Assembly (NCBI GenBank): GCA_019634635.1
Contig: JAHCBB010000009.1
Span: forward strand, 1 to 64,000
Direction: 5' to 3'
From: Verrucomicrobiia bacterium
GTDB lineage: Bacteria; Verrucomicrobiota; Verrucomicrobiia; Limisphaerales; UBA9464
Length of the DNA stretch: 64,000 nt
Shown here: in pieces, positions 27,569 through 35,044 of the stretch
Numbering within the stretch: the first letter of the stretch is position 1
How the letters are laid out: each line of letters starts with the position of its first letter
The notes under the pieces: generated by a model
Databases searched by the model: none
What the model saw: only the letters and a program-made list of their open reading frames with translations
Told to the model about the DNA's origin: nothing
Translations under genes and position numbers: made by a program

Positions 27569-28708
27569 TCAAGCGGCCTGCGGGATCGCGGTCGAATCCG
27601 GCGGCGCGGGTAGCGGACCGGATCCCGCCGGCTCGTAAAAGGTATTTCGGCGGACCGGCTCCCGTCCGGCCTCCCGGATGGCACGGACGAAGTGACGTTC
27701 GGACAGGGCCTGAGGCGACCGGGCGCCGGCCATGTGAAAGATGTGCTCCTCCAGAATGGTCCCATGCAGGTCGTCCGCCCCGTAGCTCAAGGCCACCTGG
27801 GCCATCTTCAGTCCCATCCCGACCCAGTAGGCGGTGATGTGGTCGAAGTTGTCGAGGAAGAGCCGGGCCACGGCGATGGTGCGCAACTGGTCAAAACCCG
27901 AGGGAGCATGGGCCACCGGGATGCCATTGTTCTCCGGCTGATACGGAAGGGGAACGAATCCTGAGAAGCCGGCGGTTTCATCCTGAAGTTGTCGAAGCAT
28001 CCCGAGGTGATGAACCCGGTCTTCAAGGGATTCCACGTGGCCGTAGAGCAGGGTGCAGGTGCTGCGTCCCCCGAGTTGATGCCAGGTACGATGGACGTCC
28101 AGGTATTCCTCGGCCGACTCCTTGCCGCGGGCGATCTGCTCCCGGACGCGAGGCCGGAAGATCTCCGCCCCCCCTCCGGTGAGTGAATCCAGTCCGGCAT
28201 CGCGCAGCGCCAGCAGCGTGTCCCGGACCGGGGTCCCGGCCAGCCAGGCCAGATGCAGGATTTCGATGGCGGTGAAGCACTTGAGCTGCAGCCGGGGATC
28301 CAACGCCTTCAGGGAGCGCAGGAATCCGGTGTAGTACGAAAACGGCAATGAGGGGTGAAGGCCCCCCACAATGTGCAGCTCAGTGATCCCAAGCGCCAAA
28401 GCCTCCCGTGCCTTCTGCACCATGTCCTCGACCGTGAGCTCGAAGCCGTCCGCATCCCGCTTCTTCCGGCTGAAGGCGCAGAACTGGCAGCTCAGGATGC
28501 AATAGTTGGAGTAGTTGATGTAGCGGTTGAGGATGTACGTGGCCCGCAGCCCGTTTCGACGGCGGTTCACCGAATCGGCGAGCGCGCCGAGCGCATTCAG
28601 ATCGCGACACGAAAACAGCCGCAGGGCGTCGGCTTCAGAAAGCCGTTCACCTGCGGTCACCCGCGCGGCCACATCGGCCAGTTCACCCGATTGCCACAAG
28701 GCCTCCAC
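27569..28708 (-). CDS. mqnE: Aminofutalosine synthase (radical SAM), futalosine menaquinone pathway
   Basis: MqnE joins an SAM-derived adenosyl radical to 3-[(1-carboxyvinyl)oxy]benzoate to make aminofutalosine, an early step of the alternative menaquinone pathway. The 379-residue protein has the radical SAM cluster motif C70-x3-C74-x2-C77 in NYSNYCILSCQFCAFSRKK, followed by ITELHIVGGLHPSLPFSYY and GGGAEIF, which fit MqnE better than the related MqnC. The other mqn genes are not in this window. Presence of this route implies menaquinone-based respiration without the classical men genes. Confidence 0.92.
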   Translation of the reverse strand: MEALWQSGELADVAARVTAGERLSEADALRLFSCRDLNALGALADSVNRRRNGLRATYILNRYINYSNYCILSCQFCAFSRKKRDADGFELTVEDMVQKAREALALGITELHIVGGLHPSLPFSYYTGFLRSLKALDPRLQLKCFTAIEILHLAWLAGTPVRDTLLALRDAGLDSLTGGGAEIFRPRVREQIARGKESAEEYLDVHRTWHQLGGRSTCTLLYGHVESLEDRVHHLGMLRQLQDETAGFSGFVPLPYQPENNGIPVAHAPSGFDQLRTIAVARLFLDNFDHITAYWVGMGLKMAQVALSYGADDLHGTILEEHIFHMAGARSPQALSERHFVRAIREAGREPVRRNTFYEPAGSGPLPAPPDSTAIPQAA

Positions 28709-28777
28709 CCCGGGATTTTAACCCCGGAACGGCGTGGACGCGATCGCGGAAAACGCGAGGACGGCCGGTTCACAGAT

Positions 28778-28864
28778 TCAGAGCTCGCTGGCCGCCGCTG
28801 TGCCGACCACACAGGTCAGCACGGCAAACAGCACAACAAAGCCGGCTAAGAATAGAATGCTCAT
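28778..28864 (-). CDS. 28-residue membrane microprotein, copy A
   Basis: An ATG at 28864 preceded closely by GGAG opens 28 codons. The product is one transmembrane helix (core AGFVVLFAVL, then VVGTAA) ending in ASEL. It is too short for ordinary gene callers. Support comes from a second 28-codon gene (29079-29165, same strand, different frame) that encodes a product identical at 21 of 28 positions, including the AGFVVLFAVL core and the ASEL end. Such conservation between two otherwise dissimilar flanks is unlikely for non-coding DNA. It lies 69 bases upstream of mqnE. Function unknown; small membrane subunits or regulators are typical roles for such peptides. Confidence 0.65.
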   Translation of the reverse strand: MSILFLAGFVVLFAVLTCVVGTAAASEL

Positions 28865-28881
28865 GCTCCAACAATGGCATT

Positions 28882-28897
28882 GCGCCGCGAGCGGCGC
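28882..28897. repeat. Perfect inverted repeat upstream of microprotein A
   Basis: GCGCCG (28882-28887) and CGGCGC (28892-28897) flank the four bases CGAG and lie 17 bases before the microprotein A start codon. In RNA this would be a stable small hairpin close to the ribosome binding site. No T-run follows on either strand, so it is not a classical terminator. Confidence 0.4.
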
Positions 28898-29078
28898 GGT
28901 TAGGGGACACCGCAATTGAGCATGCGAGGCCAACGGCCGCAAGGAACCTGCGGGGAAACTTTGGAAGGTGGGGATCGCCGGAAACTTGGTCTCGTCCGGG
29001 ACCCGGGAGAAACGCGCCAGCGCGACCGGCGCCCTAGCCGGGCAACTCCTCAAGCGCCCACCCCCGGTTCGCGAGCCG

Positions 29079-29165
29079 TCACAGCTCGCTCGCGACCGCG
29101 GTGCCCACCAGCAACACGAGCACGGCAAAGAGGACGACGAATCCTGCAACGAACCAAATGACCAT
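29079..29165 (-). CDS. 28-residue membrane microprotein, copy B
   Basis: This 28-codon gene starts at an ATG at 29165 and ends at TGA 29079-29081. Its product shares 21 of 28 residues with copy A: the AGFVVLFAVL helix core, a GTA turn and the ASEL terminus. The seven differences are S/V, L/W, L/V, T/V, C/L, V/L and A/V, counted A/B. The 214 bases between the copies hold no other gene that I can see. The ribosome binding site is weak. The two are probably products of an old tandem duplication maintained by selection on the peptide. Confidence 0.62.
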   Translation of the reverse strand: MVIWFVAGFVVLFAVLVLLVGTAVASEL

Positions 29166-29335
29166 GGACCAGCAACGACTCGGGATGAACCAGCACTTCT
29201 GGGGTGTGCGTCATGCCATCACGACGGTCTTCGCTCCGCAAGTGACAGCGATCGATTGCGAATAACTTTTCGCGTTCACCGCCCCCCAACTTCTCCTTTC
29301 GCACCGGTCGGGAACCCTTCAGACTCCACAGCATC

Positions 29336-30550
29336 ATGAGGCGCCTGGGTTTTCTGGTCCTGACGGCGGTTCTATTTTTCGGGTCGGGCGGCCCCGGCCG
29401 GGCGGGCGTCACTCAGGAGTTTCGCAGCCAGACCTCGCTGGGAGTCCGCACCGCCGACACCCTGTCGCAGATCACGGGCATTGCCATCTCTCCCCTTCTC
29501 GGCATGGGCGCCCTCGGTGCCTACAAATACTACCGCACGCCGGAGATCGAGCGGGCCCGTCTGCCATGGTATGCCCAGCCGTGGTTCTTCAGTGCGGCCC
29601 TGCTGGTCGTGGGATTGTGCATGGCCAAGGACGCCGCCGGTCCCGCCGTTCCGACGGCTTTGAAGAAGCCCTTGAACCTTCTGGAACTCTTTGAAAACAA
29701 GGCCAGTGCGCTGCTGGCGACCGGGGTCATTGTTCCGTTGGCTCTCGAGCTGTTTGAGCATCTGAAGGCGGTGGATTCCACCGAGCTGGATTTCGCGGGA
29801 GCCCACCTGGCCGCCGCCAACCTGCACGTGTTGGGCGGCCTCATCGCAGTCCCCTTCGCGCTGGCCATCTACGCGGTCGTGTGGCTGGTGTCCCACACGA
29901 TCAACGTGCTCGTCCTGATCAGCCCCTTCACCACGGTAGACGCCGCGCTCAAGTCGTTGCGCGCAGGCATCCTGGGCACCGTGGTTGGTGCCGGAGCCCT
30001 CGACGACCGGCTCGGGGCCGGTTGGGCCATCGTGGTGGTCCTGATCTGCGTCCTGCTGGCGCCTTGGGCGTTCCGGACGGTGGTGTTCGGCACTGTATTT
30101 GCCTGGGATCTGGTGACCTTCCGACGCCGGCGGTTTGTCCCGGAGCGTTCCGGAAACTGGATGTTCAGCGCGCGCCCCATCGGGACCGCCCCCTCGCGAG
30201 CCTTCGGCCTCCTTCGCACGACGGCAATTGGCGGGCTGGAGTTTGTGTGGAGGCCTTGGCTGGTGTTTCCGGCTCGGGTCGAGCCGCTGCCCGAGGGGCG
30301 GTACTGGGTCGGAAGGGGGTTGATCCACTCTCAAATCCTTCGACAGGAGGGCGATCGCCCGGCGGACGTCTTCAACCTCCCACCCCGTTGTAGTAGCCAT
30401 GAGGACGCCATCGCCCGCGTGTACGAAATGGATGGGGTCCGCCCCGTGGGACTACGCGCAGCATGGGCGTGGCTGAAGGGGCTTTTCCGGTCCGGGCCCT
30501 CACTCCAATCCGTTGGCAGTCCCGGCAACCGCACACCCGCGTTTGATTAG
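29336..30550 (+). CDS. Multi-pass membrane protein of unknown function
   Basis: The protein has 404 residues with a signal-like N-terminus (FLVLTAVLFFGSGGPGRAG). Hydrophobic segments lie near 45-62, 85-101, 125-142, 160-190 (LHVLGGLIAVPFALAIYAVVWLV), 210-222 and 228-252. The C-terminal 130 residues are soluble and basic (FRRRRFVPERSG, then EGRYWVGRGLIHSQIL). No catalytic or transport motif is recognised. It is transcribed away from the microproteins and converges on the MFS gene. Confidence 0.75.
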   Translation: MRRLGFLVLTAVLFFGSGGPGRAGVTQEFRSQTSLGVRTADTLSQITGIAISPLLGMGALGAYKYYRTPEIERARLPWYAQPWFFSAALLVVGLCMAKDAAGPAVPTALKKPLNLLELFENKASALLATGVIVPLALELFEHLKAVDSTELDFAGAHLAAANLHVLGGLIAVPFALAIYAVVWLVSHTINVLVLISPFTTVDAALKSLRAGILGTVVGAGALDDRLGAGWAIVVVLICVLLAPWAFRTVVFGTVFAWDLVTFRRRRFVPERSGNWMFSARPIGTAPSRAFGLLRTTAIGGLEFVWRPWLVFPARVEPLPEGRYWVGRGLIHSQILRQEGDRPADVFNLPPRCSSHEDAIARVYEMDGVRPVGLRAAWAWLKGLFRSGPSLQSVGSPGNRTPAFD

Positions 30551-30583
30551 GCCGACGTTTGGTCCCTCGGCCTCCTCTTGGAG

Positions 30584-30602
30584 CCCTGCCTTCGGGGCAG
30601 GG
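30584..30602. terminator. Hairpin between two convergent genes
   Basis: CCCTGCC (30584-30590) pairs with GGCAGGG (30596-30602) around TTCGG. It lies in the 57-base gap between the convergent membrane-protein and MFS genes and could serve both directions. There is no strong T-run on either side, so a terminator role is inferred from position and stem stability. Confidence 0.45.
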
Positions 30603-30607
30603 AAACT

Positions 30608-32050
30608 TCAGCGCCCGGTGACGGAGGTCCACCACCGGCGGGGCTCGTCCACCAGCAGCTCCCGAAACAGATGCTGGACCTCCGCAGCCCGCGGTTCCTC
30701 CAGCCGCTGGCAAAGCCAGAACGCCGCCGAAAACGCCGCGGCCACCAGCGCAAAAAAGACCGTGTAGCGCGTCCAAATGAACCCAAGCACCGAGGCCTGC
30801 CACGGCCCGATCGCATCCAGCAGCAATCCCCAACCCACTGGTGAAATGCCCAGCGCCAGCTGCCACACCACCATGAACAACGCAAAGAAGTGGTTCCGTC
30901 CAAGCCGGGGAACAATCTCCATGGCCAGGCGGTTGTTGGCGGCGGTGAACAGGGCGTTCACCAGGCCAAACAGCATCATCAGCGGCACGGTCAACGCAGC
31001 CGTCGGGGCGATGGCGCCTCCGGCGGCCAGCCACCATCCCGCACCGATCACAAATCCCAGGACCATGGAGAATGCCAGCAGGGGTTTGCTGCCCAGGCGG
31101 TCAAGGCGGTGCCCGGCCAGCCAGGGCGACAGCACGCCCCCAATGAACGAAAGCGACATGAGGTACAGGATGCGATCCTCGGGAATGCCCGCACCGGTCT
31201 TGAGGAAGGCGACAATGAAGGTGGTCAATCCTCCGAATGCAATGGACCAGGCGACGTTGACCCGCAGCAGTTTCCGGAACGGTGGGTGCGCGGCCAGGGT
31301 GCGCCAGGGAACGTTTCCACTGCCATCGCCCGGTTCCGCGGGGGGCGGCACATCCGGAATCCTTCGCAGGTGGCGCAGGCTGACGGCGCCGGTCACTGCT
31401 GCGAACAGAAACACCGCCGTGAACCGGATCGGACCCCCATCGGCACCGAGAACGAAACCGCAAAAGGCAAAGGTGAGGACGCTGGCCCCGTTCATGCAGA
31501 CTTGATCGCGCGCGAAATGGCGTCCGCGCAGCGCCACGGGGACCAATTCGGTCACCCACGGGAGCCAGGCGGCGCTGGCCACGCCCCGCGAGATGTTGAA
31601 CACCAGCAGAAGCACCAGCATCAGGACGAGGCGGGTTGTGGCGTCCAGAAACGTGCTGGTGAGAGGCACCAGGGCCATCAGAAAGATCATGCCCACGCGC
31701 AGCGACCAGCCGGCCACGAGGAAGCGCCGATACCCCACCCGGTTCACGAAACGGGCCGCCGGCAGTTGCGCGATGACCAGGATCGGCATCATGCCGGCGA
31801 GGATGCCGAGAACGGTGGCGCTGGCTCCCAGCGACTTGGCATACAACACCATCGGGCTTCCCAGCACGGGCTGGAACGACAGGGCATTGAACACCGAAAA
31901 CCAGTAGAGCGGCGCCAAGGCACTCGGGATTCGATGCGCCCCGGACTCGGAGGACCCCGTGCTGCCCGCTTCACTCACCCCGGAGAGGGTGCCGCGACCG
32001 GGTCCCGGCGGTCCACCACGGACGGCAAACTTCCGTTTCCCCGCTGGCAT
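30608..32050 (-). CDS. Major facilitator superfamily transporter
   Basis: The protein has up to 480 residues with about twelve hydrophobic helices. A basic GYRRFLVAG loop lies between helices 2 and 3, matching the MFS loop position, and a second such loop, HRLDRLGSKPLLAF, sits near the start of the second half. The first 24 residues are Gly/Pro/Arg rich and may not be translated. A GTG at 31978 would start just before SEAGSTGSSES and leave more room for the divergent trpE promoter. The substrate cannot be predicted. Divergent from trpE by 39 bases if the ATG is used. Confidence 0.85.
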   Translation of the reverse strand: MPAGKRKFAVRGGPPGPGRGTLSGVSEAGSTGSSESGAHRIPSALAPLYWFSVFNALSFQPVLGSPMVLYAKSLGASATVLGILAGMMPILVIAQLPAARFVNRVGYRRFLVAGWSLRVGMIFLMALVPLTSTFLDATTRLVLMLVLLLVFNISRGVASAAWLPWVTELVPVALRGRHFARDQVCMNGASVLTFAFCGFVLGADGGPIRFTAVFLFAAVTGAVSLRHLRRIPDVPPPAEPGDGSGNVPWRTLAAHPPFRKLLRVNVAWSIAFGGLTTFIVAFLKTGAGIPEDRILYLMSLSFIGGVLSPWLAGHRLDRLGSKPLLAFSMVLGFVIGAGWWLAAGGAIAPTAALTVPLMMLFGLVNALFTAANNRLAMEIVPRLGRNHFFALFMVVWQLALGISPVGWGLLLDAIGPWQASVLGFIWTRYTVFFALVAAAFSAAFWLCQRLEEPRAAEVQHLFRELLVDEPRRWWTSVTGR

Positions 32051-32089
32051 CCGCCGCCTGCGCTTGGCTAGCGTCCCCCTCCCGAGAGT

Positions 32090-33631
32090 ATGGATTCACC
32101 AACCCTGCCGGAGTTCTTACGCCTCGCGGAACAGGGCAACCTCATTCCTGTGACGCGGCGGCTGCTTGCCGATTTCGAAACGCCGCTGTCGGCGTACTGG
32201 AAGCTTCGCGGTCAGGGGGAGTCCTTCTTGTTCGAGTCGGTCGAGGGCGGTGAACACCTTGGACGCTACTCGTTCGTCGGCTGCAACCCGCGGGCCATCA
32301 TCCGCCAATCCGGCGGCCAGGTCGAAATCCGGGAAAACGGCCGCCCCGCAGAGCGTATGGAAGTTTCCCTTCGGCCTTCGGGGACCCAGGTGCGCGACGG
32401 TCTGGAGGTGGTCCAGCGGGTGCTCGGCCGCTACCGACCGGTGCCGCGCGGCGGCCTGCCCCGGTTCACGGGTGGCGCCGTGGGTTTCCTCGGTTACGAG
32501 TTCATCCACGATGTGGAGCCCATTGTGCCCCGACCGACCCGGGACGAACTGGGAACACCGACGCTCTACTTCCTGATCGCCGACGAGCTGTTGATCTTTG
32601 ACCGGGTGGCCCAGACCCTGACGGTTCTGGTCAATGCGGTGATCGAACCCGGACAACAGCCGGAAGAGGCCTACGAGGAGGCGGTTGAGGAGATCGGGCG
32701 CATCGTTGAACTCCTGGATCAACCCGTGTCGCATCATCCGGTGGAGCTGCCGGACGAGGTGCCGGCGGCCCCCTTTGTCTCGAACACGTCCCGGGAGACG
32801 TTCCATGCGAACGTGCGCCGCGCGCAGGAATACATCGTGGCCGGCGACATCATCCAGGTGGTCGGCTCCCAGCGCTTCACCGCGCCGTTCGATGCCTCGC
32901 CCTTTGACCTCTACCGCGCGGCGCGCACCATCAATCCGTCGCCATACATGTTCCTGCTGGAACTCGACGGCTTTTCCCTGGTGGGTGCGTCACCCGAGCT
33001 GCACGTCCGGTGCGTGGACCGCCACGTGGAGATCCGGCCCATCGCCGGAACCCGCCCACGGGGTCGGACCCCTGAAGAGGACACCGCGAACGCCGCGGAG
33101 CTGCTGGCGGATCCCAAGGAGTGCGCCGAGCACGTGATGCTGGTGGACCTCGCACGCAACGACATTGGCCGCGTCTGCGAGTACGGCAGTGTCCGGGTTC
33201 GGGACCTCATGGTCATCGAGCGGTACAGCCACGTGATGCACATCGTCTCCCAAGTGGAGGGCACGTTGAGCGCCGACCGCAACGCATTCGACCTGATGCG
33301 AACGACGTTCCCCGCGGGCACGCTGAGCGGCGCGCCCAAGATCCGCGCGATGCAGTTGATCTCCGAAATGGAGGGGACCACCCGCGGGCCCTACGGGGGC
33401 TGCGTGGGCTATTTCGGATTCAACGGCAATTCTGACCACTGCATCACGATCCGCACCGCCCTGGTGAAGGACGGCATGGCGCACGTCCAGGCGGGTGGCG
33501 GCTGGGTGACGGACTCCACTCCGGAGGGCGAATTCCAGGAGACCATCAACAAGTCCAAGGCCATGCTGAAGGCGGTGGCCATGGCGGGCGCCTTTGCCGG
33601 TCGCAATGGTCCCGGGCGTCCGCCCCGATAA
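32090..33631 (+). CDS. trpE: Anthranilate synthase component I
   Basis: TrpE converts chorismate and ammonia (from TrpG glutaminase) to anthranilate, the first step of tryptophan synthesis. The 513-residue protein has the N-terminal feedback-site-like FLFESVEGGEHLGRYSF, FTGGAVGFLGYEF, GDIIQVVGSQRF, the central EIRPIAGTRPRGRT with basic active-site residues, and the signature HIVSQVEGTL...TFPAGTLSGAPKIRAMQLI. The length and the FLFES feedback motif favour TrpE over PabB. No trpG or other trp gene follows; purM is next at 48 bp, possibly on the same transcript. Confidence 0.93.
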   Translation: MDSPTLPEFLRLAEQGNLIPVTRRLLADFETPLSAYWKLRGQGESFLFESVEGGEHLGRYSFVGCNPRAIIRQSGGQVEIRENGRPAERMEVSLRPSGTQVRDGLEVVQRVLGRYRPVPRGGLPRFTGGAVGFLGYEFIHDVEPIVPRPTRDELGTPTLYFLIADELLIFDRVAQTLTVLVNAVIEPGQQPEEAYEEAVEEIGRIVELLDQPVSHHPVELPDEVPAAPFVSNTSRETFHANVRRAQEYIVAGDIIQVVGSQRFTAPFDASPFDLYRAARTINPSPYMFLLELDGFSLVGASPELHVRCVDRHVEIRPIAGTRPRGRTPEEDTANAAELLADPKECAEHVMLVDLARNDIGRVCEYGSVRVRDLMVIERYSHVMHIVSQVEGTLSADRNAFDLMRTTFPAGTLSGAPKIRAMQLISEMEGTTRGPYGGCVGYFGFNGNSDHCITIRTALVKDGMAHVQAGGGWVTDSTPEGEFQETINKSKAMLKAVAMAGAFAGRNGPGRPPR

Positions 33632-33679
33632 TTCCGGTGCCCCCTCGGGGGCAGCCCCGGTAGCCTTTTCCCCCGAAAC

Positions 33680-34735
33680 ATGAAGCAAAAAGCCTACGCA
33701 GCCGCAGGCGTGGACATTGACCTCGGCAACCGGGTGAAGCGCACGCTCCCCGAGCTGCTGGCCTCAACGCACCGGCGGGGAGTTCTGGGAACGGTCGGCG
33801 GTTTTGGTGGGCTGTTCGCGCTTGATGTCCGCAAGTACCGGGAGCCGGTCCTGGTGTCATCCGTGGACGGTGTCGGGACCAAGCTGAAGCTCGCTTTCGC
33901 GCTCGACCGTCACGACACGATCGGCGAGGACCTCGTCAACCACTGCGTCAACGACATTGCCGTCCTGGGTGCTGAGCCGCTTTTTTTCCTGGACTACCTG
34001 GGCACCGGGCTCCTGAAGCCCCGGGTGTTCCAGCAGATCCTTCGCGGCTTTGTCCGCGGCTGCACCGCCAACGGCTGTGCGCTGATCGGCGGCGAGACGG
34101 CTCAGATGCCCGGGTTCTATCAGCCCGGAGAGTACGACTTGAGCGGCACCATCGTCGGGGTGGTCGAGAAATCCCGTCTCGTGAACGGGCCACGGAACGT
34201 GCGCCGTGGGGATCTCGTGCTCGGCATCGCGTCCAGCGGACTGCACACCAACGGGTACTCCCTCGCCCGAAAAATCCTCTTCGAGCAACTTGGGCTGAAC
34301 CCCGCGAGCCGGGTGCCAGGAGTTCGCGGATCCCTCGGCGCGGAACTCCTGCGGGTCCACGTCACTTATGGGCCGCTGGTCCAATCCCTCCTGCGCCGGT
34401 TCAACCGCGCCGGTGCGTCCCCGGGAATCCGGGCCCTGGCTCATATCACCGGAGGCGGGTTTGTGGACAACATTCCACGCACGCTGCCGGGACATTGCGA
34501 TGTGGAGATCCTCAAGGATTCCTGGGAACGATCGGCCCTCTTCCGATTTCTGGAGGCCCGCAGCGGCGTTCCCCAGGCGGAGCTGTATCAGGTGTTCAAC
34601 ATGGGCATCGGCATGACGGTCACCGTCGCGCCCGACGCCGCCGACGCCGTCCTCGGCGCGATTCGACGGGCCGGCCATGCTGCTTGGCCGATCGGACGGG
34701 TGATCCCCGGGTCCGGTCGCTGCCAGCTCCGTTGA
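33680..34735 (+). CDS. purM: Phosphoribosylformylglycinamidine cyclo-ligase (AIR synthetase)
   Basis: PurM catalyses the ATP-dependent ring closure of FGAM to AIR in purine synthesis. The 351-residue protein begins with YAAAGVDIDLGNR, the family N-terminus, and shows VLVSSVDGVGTKLKLAF, HCVNDIAVLGAEPLFFLDY, GCALIGGETAQMPGFY and, near the end, FNMGIGMTVTVAP. Its length agrees with the usual 340-355. It follows trpE closely and is itself followed by a strong hairpin at 34789. Confidence 0.96.
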   Translation: MKQKAYAAAGVDIDLGNRVKRTLPELLASTHRRGVLGTVGGFGGLFALDVRKYREPVLVSSVDGVGTKLKLAFALDRHDTIGEDLVNHCVNDIAVLGAEPLFFLDYLGTGLLKPRVFQQILRGFVRGCTANGCALIGGETAQMPGFYQPGEYDLSGTIVGVVEKSRLVNGPRNVRRGDLVLGIASSGLHTNGYSLARKILFEQLGLNPASRVPGVRGSLGAELLRVHVTYGPLVQSLLRRFNRAGASPGIRALAHITGGGFVDNIPRTLPGHCDVEILKDSWERSALFRFLEARSGVPQAELYQVFNMGIGMTVTVAPDAADAVLGAIRRAGHAAWPIGRVIPGSGRCQLR

Positions 34736-34788
34736 TCCATTGATGCCGCCGGGGATCCAACGCCAAGGAGCACGCTGGGAAAGGCTTA

Positions 34789-34814
34789 GACCCGGCGAGC
34801 AAGCTCGCCGGGTC
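34789..34814. terminator. Strong 12-bp perfect inverted repeat downstream of purM
   Basis: GACCCGGCGAGC (34789-34800) and its exact complement GCTCGCCGGGTC (34803-34814) are separated by only AA, 54 bases after the purM stop. The stem is very stable, but no T-run follows. It may block transcription, protect the 3' end of mRNA, or be one copy of a dispersed palindromic element. The rest of this 309-base gap holds the GTCACTA cluster and no gene. Confidence 0.5.
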
Positions 34815-34967
34815 CGGGCTCAGGGTGTTGACTCGTTTCCGCTTGGCTGTCTGGGAGTATCCACCCCGTTCGCGGTTGGTTCTGAGTTCTGGGTTTGAAG
34901 CGTCGCGACCCTCACGCAAGGTTCTTGTTCGGTGGCGAGTTGCCTAGTGTCGTTGCCTCGGATTTAT

Positions 34968-34998
34968 GTCACTAGCCTGGTAGTGACAAATGTCACTA
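34968..34998 (+). promoter_or_regulatory. GTCACTA repeat cluster, operator-like, upstream of a two-component system
   Basis: GTCACTA occurs at 34968-34974, inverted as TAGTGAC at 34981-34987, and again direct at 34992-34998. A fourth, imperfect inverted copy (TAGTGTC) sits at 34945-34951. The first pair forms a perfect palindrome around GCCTGG. The cluster lies about 50 bases before the sensor kinase start. Paired seven-base half-sites of this size are typical of dimeric LuxR/NarL-type regulators, and the gene after the kinase encodes such a regulator. Autoregulation is therefore a natural guess, not shown. Confidence 0.5.
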
Positions 34999-35044
34999 TC
35001 GACAGGGCTTGCCCGATTCCCTCACGGTTGCCGACAAGCACCTG

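Noticed and set aside
34945..34998. GTCACTA repeats as a plasmid iteron array or a phage attachment site
   Set aside because: Only three to four short copies, no replication or integrase gene nearby, and the position fits an operator better.
34736..35044. tRNA or riboswitch in the gap after purM
   Set aside because: No cloverleaf, T-loop or known riboswitch signature was seen; the gap is explained by a hairpin and half-sites.
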